64,000 nucleotides of DNA from Flavobacterium sp. NG2 (GCF_034119845.1 NZ_CP139420.1:1218001-1282000), one strand, 5' to 3'; numbered from the stretch's first letter, positions 44,904 through 54,016 are shown. Notes: generated by a model not told the origin, from the sequence alone. Program-made: numbers and translations.

Positions 44904-45308
44904 TTAATAACTGTTAACTCCAAATCCCCCTGGATTCCAATCATCAAGTTCTTTTAGAGCAATAATTAATAGAATAGCTCCTGCTGTTCCCGCCAAAATT
45001 GCAGTATTCACAAGAACAGTTGCTGTTTTATTAAGTACACGAATATTTTTTATTTCTGCTTTTGATAAAGGTATTTTTTCAATTTTACCGTTTAATTTTT
45101 TTTCACCATAATAGTTGCTGTCAATCTTGACGATTTGAAAATATTCATTCTTCTTATTATCAGAAGTAACAACTAAGGTTTTTAGATTTGTCCTTTCGGC
45201 TTCGTCTAATGTTATGGATGTTTTTTTATAAATACTACAACTTTGTAATGTAAATAAAATAGCCAATAAATGGCAAATTGTTCTCTTTTTAAAGTCAAAG
45301 CGTTTCAT
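44904..45308 (-). CDS. Small predicted lipoprotein of unknown function
   Basis: A 134-residue protein with a lipoprotein signal (lipobox TLQSC, C24). A short beta-rich part follows (FQIVKIDSNYYGEKKLNGK, with IEKIPLSKAEIKNIRVLNK) and then one hydrophobic helix (about residues 98-118, TAILAGTAGAILLIIA). The pattern resembles small Bacteroidota lipoproteins that bind or report envelope status, but I recognise no named family. It stands between two terminators as a single-gene unit. Confidence 0.65.
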   Translation of the reverse strand: MKRFDFKKRTICHLLAILFTLQSCSIYKKTSITLDEAERTNLKTLVVTSDNKKNEYFQIVKIDSNYYGEKKLNGKIEKIPLSKAEIKNIRVLNKTATVLVNTAILAGTAGAILLIIALKELDDWNPGGFGVNSY

Positions 45309-45397
45309 GATTTTTTGAATTAAATTATTATTCAGAAAACCAATTAATAGGTGACTCTTACTATAATAGATTAAGGTTTATATAAAGGTAGTGAAAA

Positions 45398-45432
45398 ATA
45401 AAAATGCCTCGGAAATTGCGAGGCATTTTTAT
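45398..45432. terminator. Terminator between lipoprotein and dNK genes (ATGCCTC type, copy 3)
   Basis: AAAAATGCCTCG (45400-45411) pairs with CGAGGCATTTTT (45419-45430), loop GAAATTG. It is symmetrical and lies 28 nt beyond the dNK stop. Confidence 0.8.
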
Positions 45433-45458
45433 ATGGATAAACCGTAATTATCTGTATT

Positions 45459-46073
45459 TTAGAATAATCCATTTAATTCGGCATCAATTTTATTTATAAT
45501 GTTTCCTAAGTCTTCAGGGTTGTCTACAAAATTTATGTTATCTACATCTATAATTAATAATTTTCCACGGTCGTAAGATTGAATCCAAGCTTCGTATCGT
45601 TCGTTCAAACGACTTAAATAGTCAATAGAAATTGAGGTTTCATATTCACGCCCTCTTTTGTGTATTTGTCCTACCAAATTCGGAATAGAGCTTCTCAGGT
45701 ATATCAATACATCTGGAGCTTTAACTGTCGATTCCATTAATTCAAATAAAGAAGTGTAATTGTCAAAATCACGATGAGTCATTAATCCCATGGCAAATAA
45801 ATTGGGCGCAAAAATATGAGCATCCTCATAAATCGTACGATCTTGGATTACTTTTTTTCCGCTTTCGCGAATTTGTTTTACTTGTCGAAAACGGCTATTT
45901 AAGAAGTAAATCTGCAAATTAAATGACCAACGCTCCATTTGATGATAAAAGTCGTCTAGGTAAGGGTTGTCAACCACGTCCTCATAATGAGGCTCCCATT
46001 TGAAATGTTTGGAGAGTAATTGTGTTAATGTTGTTTTTCCTGAACCTATATTTCCTGCTATTGCTATGTGCAT
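45459..46073 (-). CDS. Deoxynucleoside kinase
   Basis: Phosphorylates deoxynucleosides for salvage. The P-loop is GNIGSGKTT (residues 7-15). EPHYEDVVDNPYLDDFY and QDRTIYEDAHIFA are the substrate-base and ERS/DRT-type motifs, and HKRGREYETSISIDYLSRL is the lid region of the dNK/dGK family. It is 204 residues long. Its ATG overlaps the stop of the gene upstream by one base (TAATG), so the two are translationally linked. The base specificity cannot be read from the sequence. Confidence 0.92.
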   Translation of the reverse strand: MHIAIAGNIGSGKTTLTQLLSKHFKWEPHYEDVVDNPYLDDFYHQMERWSFNLQIYFLNSRFRQVKQIRESGKKVIQDRTIYEDAHIFAPNLFAMGLMTHRDFDNYTSLFELMESTVKAPDVLIYLRSSIPNLVGQIHKRGREYETSISIDYLSRLNERYEAWIQSYDRGKLLIIDVDNINFVDNPEDLGNIINKIDAELNGLF

Positions 46074-46864
46074 TACGGTGTTATGATTTTATAATTTGTA
46101 ATTCCTTCTGTTGTAAAAATAGATAAAATTTGGTCTTTGTAATAGCATTTATCAAACGTTTTTTCTAAAATTTCGATTTCGTATTTTTTGTTTTTCGTGC
46201 TATCTACCAGAAATAATTGCTTGTTTTTGCTATAGATGTATTGAAATTCATTGATGAATTCAAACCATTCAAAATCAGAGACTTTTCCTAAATTCGAAAT
46301 TTTTCCATAAATAGAGCACACGAACGCATTCTTTTTATCGTCTATCCAATAGAAGTGATTGAAATCAGATTGATAATAAATCATCGTTTCAGGGAATGGA
46401 GTCGAGATTGTTCTATAAGTGTTTTTTAAATAATCATAAAAACCTATTTGTTGGTTTAAGCGATTGTAAATCCATAACTGATTTTGTCCAGCAATTCCAG
46501 TTGCTGTAACAGTAATAGGATTTGTGTTTTCTGAAAAATTTATTTTTTGGGTCTCACTCAATTGATTGTCTAAAATAACAACAGTATTAAAGTTTTCGTA
46601 AAAAAGAACAATTTTTAATGGGTTGTTGAGGTCAACTTTAGTTAAAGCACCTAAAGATACATTTTTGTATTCCCAGTGTTCTTGGTTTTTTATTTTGTAA
46701 AAGATAGCATTGTCTATATAGTAGTTATAACCAAATTGGTCTCTGCCCACAAATTCTTTATTGTTGCTTGAAACCGAATTGATTTTTGAAGCAATTATTT
46801 TAGAATTTTGAGCACTAATTGAAAAAAATAAAAAGAATAAGATAAGTAAAAAAGTATTTTTCAT
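46073..46864 (-). CDS. Secreted protein of unknown function, propeller-like
   Basis: A 263-residue protein with a signal peptide (MKNTFLLILFFLFFSISAQ) and repeated short strands with aromatic-Asp turns (IVLFYENFNTVVILDNQL, LWIYNRLNQQIGFYDYL, HFYWIDDKKNAFVCSIYG) that look like a small beta-propeller. The ATG at 46864 is preferred to 46903. It overlaps the deoxynucleoside kinase start by 1 nt, but no functional link is evident. Not recognised as a named family. Confidence 0.7.
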   Translation of the reverse strand: MKNTFLLILFFLFFSISAQNSKIIASKINSVSSNNKEFVGRDQFGYNYYIDNAIFYKIKNQEHWEYKNVSLGALTKVDLNNPLKIVLFYENFNTVVILDNQLSETQKINFSENTNPITVTATGIAGQNQLWIYNRLNQQIGFYDYLKNTYRTISTPFPETMIYYQSDFNHFYWIDDKKNAFVCSIYGKISNLGKVSDFEWFEFINEFQYIYSKNKQLFLVDSTKNKKYEIEILEKTFDKCYYKDQILSIFTTEGITNYKIITP

Positions 46865-46946
46865 AGCGTTGCAAATTACAAAAAAACGGTACATATGAAA
46901 CATAAAAAAGAAACAGAAATTAATTGAAAATACAATAAATAAAAAT

Positions 46947-47855
46947 ATGATGAAGAAAAGAGTTTTACTACTGGTTTTTGTTTTGACTGCTTATTTAAGC
47001 GTGAAAGCTCAGGAATTTCAGGGAATGGCGGTGTATCAATCCAAAACCAGTTCGGCTGAGTTCAAAGAGAGAATGAAGGGAAATAAAGATATTACTCCTG
47101 AAATGCAAAAAAGGATGGAGGACCGTATGAAATCTATGTTTGAAAAAACATTCATTCTTAATTTTGATAAATCGGCATCACTATATAAAGAGGAAGAAAA
47201 ACTAGAAACTCCAGGTCAAGATGGTGGCGGAGGTAGGGCAAGAATGATGAGTTCGATGATGGGGACAGGCGGTGCTTACTATAAAAACGTAAAACAAAAG
47301 ACCTATACCATCGATAAAGAATTTATGGGTAAGCAGTTTTTGGTTAAAGATTCTCTACCTAAGTTACAATGGAAAATGGAGGGTGAAACAAGATTAATTG
47401 GAGGGTATAATTGTTTTAAAGCCACAGCAGTTTTGTCAGTAACAGAGTTGGATTTTAATGCATTAAGACCAAAATCAGATGAGGAAAAAAAGAAAGAAGA
47501 GCAAGAAGCTAAAGAAAAGAAAACAAACCTATTCGATAATTTAATGGTGCCAAAAGAAGCAGTGATAACGGCATGGTATACTCCTGAGATTCCAGTAAAT
47601 CAGGGGCCAGATAAATATTGGGGATTGCCAGGTTTGATTTTAGAAATAAATGATGGTAAGACGGTTATTCTGTGTTCTAAAATTGTTTTAAACCCTAAAG
47701 AAAAAACAGTCATAAAACCATCAACCTCTGGAAAGGTTGTTTCCCAAAAAGAATATGATGAAATAGTAGTCAAAAAGACAAAAGAATTTATGGAGTCTAA
47801 TCAAAGACCTGGTGGTGGTAGAGGCCCAGGAGGACCTGGTGGCGGAAGAGGTTAA
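46947..47855 (+). CDS. GLPGLI family secreted protein
   Basis: A 302-residue protein with a signal peptide (MMKKRVLLLVFVLTAYLSVK). The name-giving motif is YWGLPGLILEINDG (about residue 228), and KETVITAW-type strand WYTPEIPVNQGP precedes it. Low-complexity insertions include a Met/Gly-rich stretch (residues 93-115, MMSSMMGTGGAYYK) and a C-terminal GGGRGPGGPGGGRG tail. The function of the family is unknown; members are typically next to a TonB-receptor-like protein, as here (43 nt to the next gene). Confidence 0.88.
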   Translation: MMKKRVLLLVFVLTAYLSVKAQEFQGMAVYQSKTSSAEFKERMKGNKDITPEMQKRMEDRMKSMFEKTFILNFDKSASLYKEEEKLETPGQDGGGGRARMMSSMMGTGGAYYKNVKQKTYTIDKEFMGKQFLVKDSLPKLQWKMEGETRLIGGYNCFKATAVLSVTELDFNALRPKSDEEKKKEEQEAKEKKTNLFDNLMVPKEAVITAWYTPEIPVNQGPDKYWGLPGLILEINDGKTVILCSKIVLNPKEKTVIKPSTSGKVVSQKEYDEIVVKKTKEFMESNQRPGGGRGPGGPGGGRG

Positions 47856-47898
47856 TTTATGAATTCATCAATAAATACAATACTAAAAACAATAACTT

Positions 47899-50586
47899 AT
47901 GAAAAAAGCACTTTTGGTGGTTTTGTCTATGTGCTCCTTGATTTCTGTTGCACAATCCATTCGATTAGATGGGTTTATAAAAGATACTGAGGGGCATCCT
48001 CTAGAAATGGCGAATATTATGGCTGTAAATCGTAATACTAATGCGATGGACTCCTATGCAATTACAAATGATAAAGGAAAGTTTAACCTTTCGCTGAATA
48101 TGAATACTCCTTATAGTATTAATATTAGTTATCTAGGGATGAAAAGCAGAATTGTCGAAATTGTTACAGCTCAGGAAAACATCACCAAAACTGTTGAAAT
48201 GGAAGCTGGTGGAATTGAACTAGAAGGTGTCGAAATAGTTCGTGAAATGCCTGTTTCTATCAAAGGAGATACAATTGTTTATAATGCTGATTCTTTCAAA
48301 TCAGGAACGGAACGTAAACTAGAAGATGTTTTAAAAAAATTACCTGGAGTTGAGGTAAATGATGATGGTGAAGTTGAAGTAGAGGGAAAAAAAGTTTCCA
48401 AATTAATGGTAGAAGGAAAAGATTTTTTTGACGGAGACACTAAATTAGGGGTTAAGAATATTCCAGCAGATGCTATTGATAAAATCCAAGTATTGCGTAA
48501 CTACAGTGAAGTAGGTGCGCTTAAGGGAGTCGAGAATAATCAGGATAATGTAGCGATGAATATCAAGCTAAAATCTGGTAAAAAGAATTTTTGGTTTGGT
48601 GATATAAATGCTGGAATTGGAGTTGCTCATGAAGAAAGTCGCTATCTGATTAATCCAAAATTATTTTATTACAGTCCTACATATAGTGTTAATGTGATTT
48701 CAAACTTTAATAATATAGGCGAACTGCCTTTGACTGTTCAAGATTATTTCAAAATGACAGGTGGTTTTAGAGGTGTTTCTAATAAAGGAGGTAGTAGTTT
48801 TGATGTTTCTTCTAATAATTTAGGAATCTCGCTTTTGCGAAATAATAGAGCCAAAGTTATTGAGACCAAATTTGGTGCGACTAATTTCTCTTATAATGTA
48901 AATAAGACATGGAATCTTAGTGGTTTTGGGATTTTCACAAGTTCAACTACTGATTTAGAAACCAAATCACAGACGACCATATTGGATTCTGGTGACCAAC
49001 AAAAAAGTCAAGAGGTAGCCGCTCAAAAAAGTAATTTTGGACTATTTAAATTAAGTTCTAGCTATAAGCCCAATACAAAATTGCAATTTGATTATGATGT
49101 CTTGGCTAAGATTTCAAAACAAGATGAGTTTGCTTCACTTTATAGAGAATCGATAGTGAATTCAGTTTCGGATACAGAGGATATTTTTACCACCAAAAAG
49201 CAAGACCCTATATCGTATAATCAAAACCTGAATTTGTATTATACCTTAAATGATAAAAATATTTTGGCTTTTGAAGCACAACATTTATATCAAGACGAAA
49301 ACCCATTTTATAATGCGAATTTACAAAGTCAGCCCTTTAATTTAACTGATTATGTATCTGGGCAAAATCGGAATGATTTGAATCAAGATCGTTTTGTGAA
49401 AACAAATAAAATAGATGCAAAATTAGATTACTACTATATGGTAACACCTAAGAGTAATATCAATTTAACGATAGGAGATACCTATTCGTACCAAAATTTT
49501 AACTCTCATATTTTTCAAATACTCGACAATCAGTCGGTTAATGATTTGAACGCTGTCGAAAATAATAACCAAGTCAATTATGCTTTTAACGATGTCTATT
49601 TAGGCTTACATTATAAGATTTTGACAGGGAAATTCACTTTCAATCCCGGAGTTAGTTTGCATTATTATGATATGAATAATCAGCAATTAGGAACAGATTT
49701 TCAACAAAGCTTTGTTAGAGTTTTACCAGATGTTTTTGCTTTGTACCAAATCAAGAAATCCGAAAGTTTGACCTATAATTATTCCTTAACCAATAGTTTT
49801 ACGGATATTAATAAGCTAGTCGAAGGTTATGTTTTTTCAAATTATAACAGTCTTTCATTAGGAAATAGAACACTTGAGAATGCGACTTCGCAAGTGCATT
49901 CATTGCGTTATTTTAAGTACAATATGTATAATCTAGAAAATATTTTCGCAAATGCGACCTATACAAAGAAGGTAGACGCTGTAAAAACTAATTCTGTTTT
50001 TTCAGGGATTAATCAAACCTCATTGCCCTACAATTCAAATTTAGCCGATGAGACATTGTCAGGTTCTGGAAATTATGGCCGTTCATTTTTAAAGAATTAC
50101 AAGGCTAGTATTGGTGCCAGTGTCAATTGGTCTAAATTCAACAATATTCAAAACAATAGACCTACTACAACCGAAAGTCTTACGCAGAATTATTCTGTTA
50201 AAGCTTCTACCAATTATAAAAAGTTGCCCAACTTAGAACTAGGCTATGCGTATACAATCAATGAGTATAACGGAACTACATTTTATACTGATAAACCATC
50301 AGTTAAGTTAGATTATTACTTTCTTAATGCCTTTTCTTTTGTTTCGGAATATGAATTTTTTAACTATCGCAATGATTCGAGAACTGTTCAAAACGAGTAT
50401 GATTTCTTGAGTGCGAGTATGATTTACCAAAAGAAAAATGCTAAAATGGAATACAAACTTTCAGCGACTAATATTTTAAATACGACTTCGTTAAACGATG
50501 ATAGTTTTTCTCAGTTTTCAACTAGAACAGCACAATATACCGTGCAACCTCGATATGTGATTTTTTCGATGAAGTATAATTTGTAG
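47899..50586 (+). CDS. TonB-receptor-like outer-membrane beta-barrel protein
   Basis: An 895-residue outer-membrane protein: signal peptide (to residue 18), a carboxypeptidase-like regulatory domain (about 20-105, LDGFIKDTEGHPLEMANIM) and a plug-like domain (about 115-215). The plug carries GDTIVYNADSFKSGTERKLE, LKKLPGVEVNDDGEVEVEGK and VEGKDFFDGDTKLGVKNIPA. A long barrel ends VIFSMKYNL. The plug motif fits the outer-membrane beta-barrel family seen with GLPGLI proteins. No TonB box is certain. The two genes are probably cotranscribed; the transported or assembled substrate is unknown. Confidence 0.88.
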   Translation: MKKALLVVLSMCSLISVAQSIRLDGFIKDTEGHPLEMANIMAVNRNTNAMDSYAITNDKGKFNLSLNMNTPYSINISYLGMKSRIVEIVTAQENITKTVEMEAGGIELEGVEIVREMPVSIKGDTIVYNADSFKSGTERKLEDVLKKLPGVEVNDDGEVEVEGKKVSKLMVEGKDFFDGDTKLGVKNIPADAIDKIQVLRNYSEVGALKGVENNQDNVAMNIKLKSGKKNFWFGDINAGIGVAHEESRYLINPKLFYYSPTYSVNVISNFNNIGELPLTVQDYFKMTGGFRGVSNKGGSSFDVSSNNLGISLLRNNRAKVIETKFGATNFSYNVNKTWNLSGFGIFTSSTTDLETKSQTTILDSGDQQKSQEVAAQKSNFGLFKLSSSYKPNTKLQFDYDVLAKISKQDEFASLYRESIVNSVSDTEDIFTTKKQDPISYNQNLNLYYTLNDKNILAFEAQHLYQDENPFYNANLQSQPFNLTDYVSGQNRNDLNQDRFVKTNKIDAKLDYYYMVTPKSNINLTIGDTYSYQNFNSHIFQILDNQSVNDLNAVENNNQVNYAFNDVYLGLHYKILTGKFTFNPGVSLHYYDMNNQQLGTDFQQSFVRVLPDVFALYQIKKSESLTYNYSLTNSFTDINKLVEGYVFSNYNSLSLGNRTLENATSQVHSLRYFKYNMYNLENIFANATYTKKVDAVKTNSVFSGINQTSLPYNSNLADETLSGSGNYGRSFLKNYKASIGASVNWSKFNNIQNNRPTTTESLTQNYSVKASTNYKKLPNLELGYAYTINEYNGTTFYTDKPSVKLDYYFLNAFSFVSEYEFFNYRNDSRTVQNEYDFLSASMIYQKKNAKMEYKLSATNILNTTSLNDDSFSQFSTRTAQYTVQPRYVIFSMKYNL

Positions 50587-50681
50587 CGAATCCTGCTGGC
50601 AGCTATACCTATGTGTTGGCAGTTAGATCTTGTGGCGGAATAAATTCGAACCGCACAAGGCTGCTTCTTTTATCAAGGCTA

Positions 50682-50722
50682 AAAAAAACCGGACTAAAAT
50701 CAAATTTAGTCCGGTTTTTATA
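50682..50722. terminator. Bidirectional terminator between TonB-like gene and metK
   Basis: AAAACCGGACTAAA (50685-50698) pairs with TTTAGTCCGGTTTT (50705-50718), loop ATCAAA, with A and T runs outside. Confidence 0.85.
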
Positions 50723-50739
50723 TTTAGTAAGCAATTGGA

Positions 50740-51990
50740 TTACAATCCAAAAGCTGTTTTTACTTGGTCAACAAAATCTAATTTTTCCCATGTAAACAAT
50801 TCAACAGTAACAGTTTTAGATTCGCCACCTGGAGCAGAGAATGTTTTAGTAACGGTTTCAGGCGTACGTCCCATATGTCCGTAAGCAGCAGTTTCGCTGT
50901 ATATTGGGTTTCTTAATTTCAAACGTTGCTCAATAAAGTAAGGGCGCATATCAAAGATAGCTTCTACTTTTTTAGCGATTTCACCATCGGTTAAGTTTAC
51001 TTTAGCTTTACCATAGGTATTTACAAAAATACCCATTGGTTGAGCAACTCCAATAGCGTATGATACTTGTACTAAAATCTCATCAGCTACACCAGCAGCT
51101 ACTAAGTTTTTAGCAATATGACGTGTTGCATATGCGGCGCTTCTATCTACTTTAGATGGGTCTTTTCCAGAGAAAGCACCACCACCGTGAGCTCCTTTAC
51201 CACCGTAAGTGTCTACAATGATTTTTCTACCAGTTAAACCAGTATCTCCGTGAGGACCACCAATCACAAATTTCCCAGTTGGGTTAATATGGTATTGAAT
51301 TTTGTCATTGAATAAATGGGCGTGTTTTGGATTCTTTGCAATAATTCTTGGAATCAAAATTTCAACGATGTCCTTTTTGATTTTAGCAAGCATTGCTTCT
51401 TCAGCGTCAAAATCGTCGTGTTGAGTAGAGATTACAATTGCATCAATACGTACTGGTACATTGTCATCACTATATTCTAAAGTTACTTGAGATTTAGCAT
51501 CTGGACGTAAATAAGTGATTTCATTATTTTCGCGTCTTAAAGCGGCTAATTCTTGTAGTAATTTATGAGATAAATCCAGTGCCAATGGCATGAAGTTTTC
51601 AGTTTCATTAGTAGCATAACCAAACATCATTCCTTGGTCACCCGCTCCTTGTTCTTCAGGGTTTTTTCTATCAACACCTTGATTGATATCTGCTGATTGC
51701 TCGTGGATAGCCGAAAGAATTCCACAAGAATTAGCCTCAAACATATATTCGCTCTTAGTGTAACCAATTTTTCTAATTACATCACGAGCAATTTGCTGTA
51801 CATCAAGATAAGTGTCTGACTTTACTTCTCCTGCCAAAATTACTTGACCAGTAGTTACTAAAGTTTCACATGCTACTTTCGAATCAGCATCAAATGCTAA
51901 AAAGTTGTCAATTAATGCGTCTGAGATTTGGTCTGCAATCTTGTCTGGATGTCCTTCGCTCACAGATTCTGACGTAAATAAATAAGCCAT
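50740..51990 (-). CDS. metK: S-adenosylmethionine synthetase
   Basis: Makes SAM from methionine and [23 protein letters not shown] is the N-terminal signature, and [12 protein letters not shown] the GAGDQG hexapeptide. [20 protein letters not shown] is the phosphate-binding region, and [19 protein letters not shown] the third motif. It is 416 residues from the ATG at 51990; the longer frame to 52065 is leader sequence. Upstream on the same strand lies a structured leader with SAM-II-like features (52054-52149), which fits feedback by the product. Confidence 0.97.
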   Translation of the reverse strand: MAYLFTSESVSEGHPDKIADQISDALIDNFLAFDADSKVACETLVTTGQVILAGEVKSDTYLDVQQIARDVIRKIGYTKSEYMFEANSCGILSAIHEQSADINQGVDRKNPEEQGAGDQGMMFGYATNETENFMPLALDLSHKLLQELAALRRENNEITYLRPDAKSQVTLEYSDDNVPVRIDAIVISTQHDDFDAEEAMLAKIKKDIVEILIPRIIAKNPKHAHLFNDKIQYHINPTGKFVIGGPHGDTGLTGRKIIVDTYGGKGAHGGGAFSGKDPSKVDRSAAYATRHIAKNLVAAGVADEILVQVSYAIGVAQPMGIFVNTYGKAKVNLTDGEIAKKVEAIFDMRPYFIEQRLKLRNPIYSETAAYGHMGRTPETVTKTFSAPGGESKTVTVELFTWEKLDFVDQVKTAFGL

Positions 51991-52053
51991 AATATAATTT
52001 TTTTTTAAATTAGGCGAGGAAAAGTAATTGCAAAATGGACTAAAGGAGAGTTT

Positions 52054-52149
52054 CTGCTTTAGCATTTTTTTCTACTGAAAAATTTTCAGCATCCATAATG
52101 AATAATGTTCACTATGAAGAGGTTGCAATCAGTTCAAATTTTTCCTCTT
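52054..52149 (-). promoter_or_regulatory. Candidate SAM-II-like riboswitch upstream of metK
   Basis: On the minus strand, AAGAGG (52149-52144) pairs with CCTCTT (52122-52117), closing a loop that reads AATTTGAACTGATTGCAA; SAM-II loops have a closely similar ATTT..AAC..ATTGCAA. A 9-bp hairpin (52116-52094) follows, then GCTGAAAA, and further on GCTAAAGCAG, recalling the SAM-II GCTAAA element. ACTGA in the loop can pair with TCAGT at 52078-52074 as a pseudoknot. The long insert between P1 and the 3' element makes this provisional. Confidence 0.45.
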
Positions 52150-52162
52150 GTATTTTGAGGTG

Positions 52163-52170
52163 CAAAGGTA
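52163..52170 (-). promoter_or_regulatory. Candidate -7 element for metK
   Basis: TACCTTTG followed by C on the minus strand, placing transcription start just before the structured leader at 52149. Confidence 0.5.
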
Positions 52171-52322
52171 TGAAACCATTTTGAATTGTAAATTAAACTT
52201 AACTAATTTTTTATATTATCTTAAACAAAGAAGCGTTTGCTCTTCTAGTAGGTCGAAAATTGGAAAGTCGCAAATGTTAATTAATCTGTAATGATTTGGA
52301 AAAATCAGATTTAGTTCTCAAA

Positions 52323-52356
52323 TTTGATAACCCAAAAAAAGAAAAATGTATTTTTT
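52323..52356 (+). promoter_or_regulatory. Weak promoter candidate for the metY leader
   Basis: TTTG (52323-52326), 22-nt spacer, TATTTTTT (52349-52356). The last base differs from TAnnTTTG, and the start would fall only a few bases before the leader ORF. Confidence 0.3.
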
Positions 52357-52366
52357 TAAAGCAAAT

Positions 52367-52414
52367 ATGTGTATGATAAAACAGAAATTATTCTGCGGGT
52401 ACTCTATTGCATAA
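52367..52414 (+). CDS. Leader micropeptide upstream of metY
   Basis: A 15-codon ORF, MCMIKQKLFCGYSIA, holding two Cys and two Met codons before the start of a sulfur-amino-acid gene. The second ATG gives a 13-residue peptide (MIKQKLFCGYSIA) equal in length, and sharing K5 and terminal I-A, with the peptide at 54065-54106. A terminator follows 20 nt after the stop. I infer a ribosome-dependent attenuator; expression is not shown. Confidence 0.4.
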   Translation: MCMIKQKLFCGYSIA

Positions 52415-52434
52415 ACTTTAATAATAAATTTAGC

Positions 52435-52466
52435 AAAGCCTCCCGAGTAATTGGGAGGCTTTTTTT
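52435..52466 (+). terminator. Terminator/attenuator between leader ORF and metY
   Basis: AAAGCCTCCC (52435-52444) pairs with GGGAGGCTTT (52453-52462), loop GAGTAATT, followed by a T run. It stands 29 nt before metY, where readthrough would be needed for expression from the leader promoter. Confidence 0.8.
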
Positions 52467-52494
52467 ATCAAATAAATAATTAAAATAAATAAAC

Positions 52495-53769
52495 ATGAGC
52501 ACTTTAAAATTTGAAACGAATGCATTGCATGCAGGGCATGATGTAACTAAACATGCAGGAACGAGAGCTGTTCCAATTTACCAAACATCATCGTATGTTT
52601 TTAACAATTCAGAACACGCGGCTAATTTATTTGGACTGGCTGAATCAGGTTACATTTACACGCGATTAAATAATCCAACAAATGATATTTTAGAGCAACG
52701 TTTGGCGGCTCTTGAAGGTGGTATTGCAGCAGTTGTTACGGCTTCTGGAACAGCGGCAATCGCTACAGGATTATTAAGCATGTTGAAAACTGGAGATCAT
52801 ATTGTGGCTTCGAGTAGTTTGTATGGTGGGACATTCAACTTGTTTAATTCAACTTTGCCAAGATTAGGGATTACAACAACATTTGTGGATCCTTCTGATG
52901 CAGCGAATTTTGAAAAAGCAGCGAACGAAAATACTAAAGTGATTTTTGTGGAAAGTTTAGGGAATCCAAAATTAGATGTATTGGATTTAAAAGCAATTTC
53001 AAAAGTGGCTAATTCTTTAAAGGTGCCTTTCGTTGTTGATAATACCGTTGCTTCACCATATTTATTGAATCCTATTGAGCATGGAGCTAATATTGTGATT
53101 CATTCTTTGACCAAATACATTGCAGGTAACGGGACTTCATTAGGAGGTGTTATTATTGATGCAGGAACTTTTGACTGGAGCAGTGGGCGTTTTCCTGAGT
53201 TTACAGAGCCAAATCCAGGTTATCATGGATTAGTTTATCACGATGCGTTAGGGGCGGCCGCTTTTATTGCCAAAGTGAGAATCGAAGGATTACGTGATTA
53301 TGGAGCAGCTTTGAGTCCGTATAATGCTTTTCAAATTATTCAAGGATTAGAGACTTTGGCGGTGCGTGTTCAAAAACATAGTGAAAATGGATTGGCATTG
53401 GCACAATGGCTAGAATCTCAAGATCAAGTAGCATGGGTAAACTATCCAGGATTAAAATCAAGTAAGTATTATGATTTAGCACAACAATATTTACCTAAAG
53501 GACAAAACGGATTAGTGACTTTCGGTTTGAAAGCTGGTTTTGATGCTGCTAAAAAAGTTGCTGATGATACTAAATTGTTTTCGCTTTTAGCAAATATTGG
53601 AGATACAAAGTCATTAATCATTCATCCAGCAAGCACAACACACCAGCAGTTGTCAGACGATCAACAGGTCGCTTCAGGTGTTACTAAAGATTTAATCCGT
53701 CTTTCAGTAGGATTGGAAGATATCGATGACTTGAAAGCAGATTTAAAAGCCGTTTTTGATACTTTATAA
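52495..53769 (+). CDS. metY: O-acetylhomoserine sulfhydrylase
   Basis: PLP enzyme that joins O-acetylhomoserine and sulfide to homocysteine. METN-type length of 424 residues, with FETNALHAGHDVTKHAGTRA near the start. YIYTRLNNPTNDILEQRLAALEGG is the Cys/Met-metabolism signature and HSLTKYIAGNGTSLGG carries the PLP lysine K207. The long insertion after GGVIIDAGTFDWSSG and PGYHGLVYHDALG marks the MetY branch rather than cystathionine enzymes. It sits behind the leader/terminator module and upstream of the MetX fusion that makes its substrate. Confidence 0.95.
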   Translation: MSTLKFETNALHAGHDVTKHAGTRAVPIYQTSSYVFNNSEHAANLFGLAESGYIYTRLNNPTNDILEQRLAALEGGIAAVVTASGTAAIATGLLSMLKTGDHIVASSSLYGGTFNLFNSTLPRLGITTTFVDPSDAANFEKAANENTKVIFVESLGNPKLDVLDLKAISKVANSLKVPFVVDNTVASPYLLNPIEHGANIVIHSLTKYIAGNGTSLGGVIIDAGTFDWSSGRFPEFTEPNPGYHGLVYHDALGAAAFIAKVRIEGLRDYGAALSPYNAFQIIQGLETLAVRVQKHSENGLALAQWLESQDQVAWVNYPGLKSSKYYDLAQQYLPKGQNGLVTFGLKAGFDAAKKVADDTKLFSLLANIGDTKSLIIHPASTTHQQLSDDQQVASGVTKDLIRLSVGLEDIDDLKADLKAVFDTL

Positions 53770-53986
53770 TAATCTTTATTTAAGATTGTGATAACATCAA
53801 AATTGGATTTCGATTGTATCTTTGACATGTCAAATCATAAGAGTGGAATAGAGTTGATTTTTTTAAATCGGCTTGCAGAAAAAGCTCTTGTCTGATTTGC
53901 TTTTTAGAATTTAATGTTAAAATCAATTTATAAATCATAATTAACTGTTAATTTGGTTAGTAACCAAAAAATAGTAAAAAATCAGC

Positions 53987-54016
53987 TTGGAGAATCAAAG
54001 AAAATTTCTATCTTTG
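53987..54016 (+). promoter_or_regulatory. Strong Bacteroidota-type promoter for the leader modules
   Basis: TTG (53987-53989), 19-nt spacer, TATCTTTG (54009-54016). It fits the consensus exactly and lies 22 nt before a leader ORF. The preceding 217 nt (53770-53986) hold another lone TATCTTTG at 53817-53824, a small TTGGTT/AACCAA hairpin, and no gene I can support. Confidence 0.7.

Noticed and set aside
50588..50680. Possible tRNA or tRNA fragment on the minus strand (GCGGTTCGAATTTATTCCGC)
   Set aside because: The would-be T-loop is 12 nt instead of 7 and there is no acceptor, D or anticodon arm; kept only as an unexplained GC-rich segment.
50630..50884. 84-codon plus-strand ORF overlapping the 3' end of metK
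   Set aside because: It starts in the non-coding spacer, runs through the terminator and is antisense to metK.
53827..53895. 22-codon ORF starting MSNHKSGIELIF after a TATCTTTG box
   Set aside because: The box is only two bases before the ATG, so the transcript would start inside the start codon; no terminator follows it.
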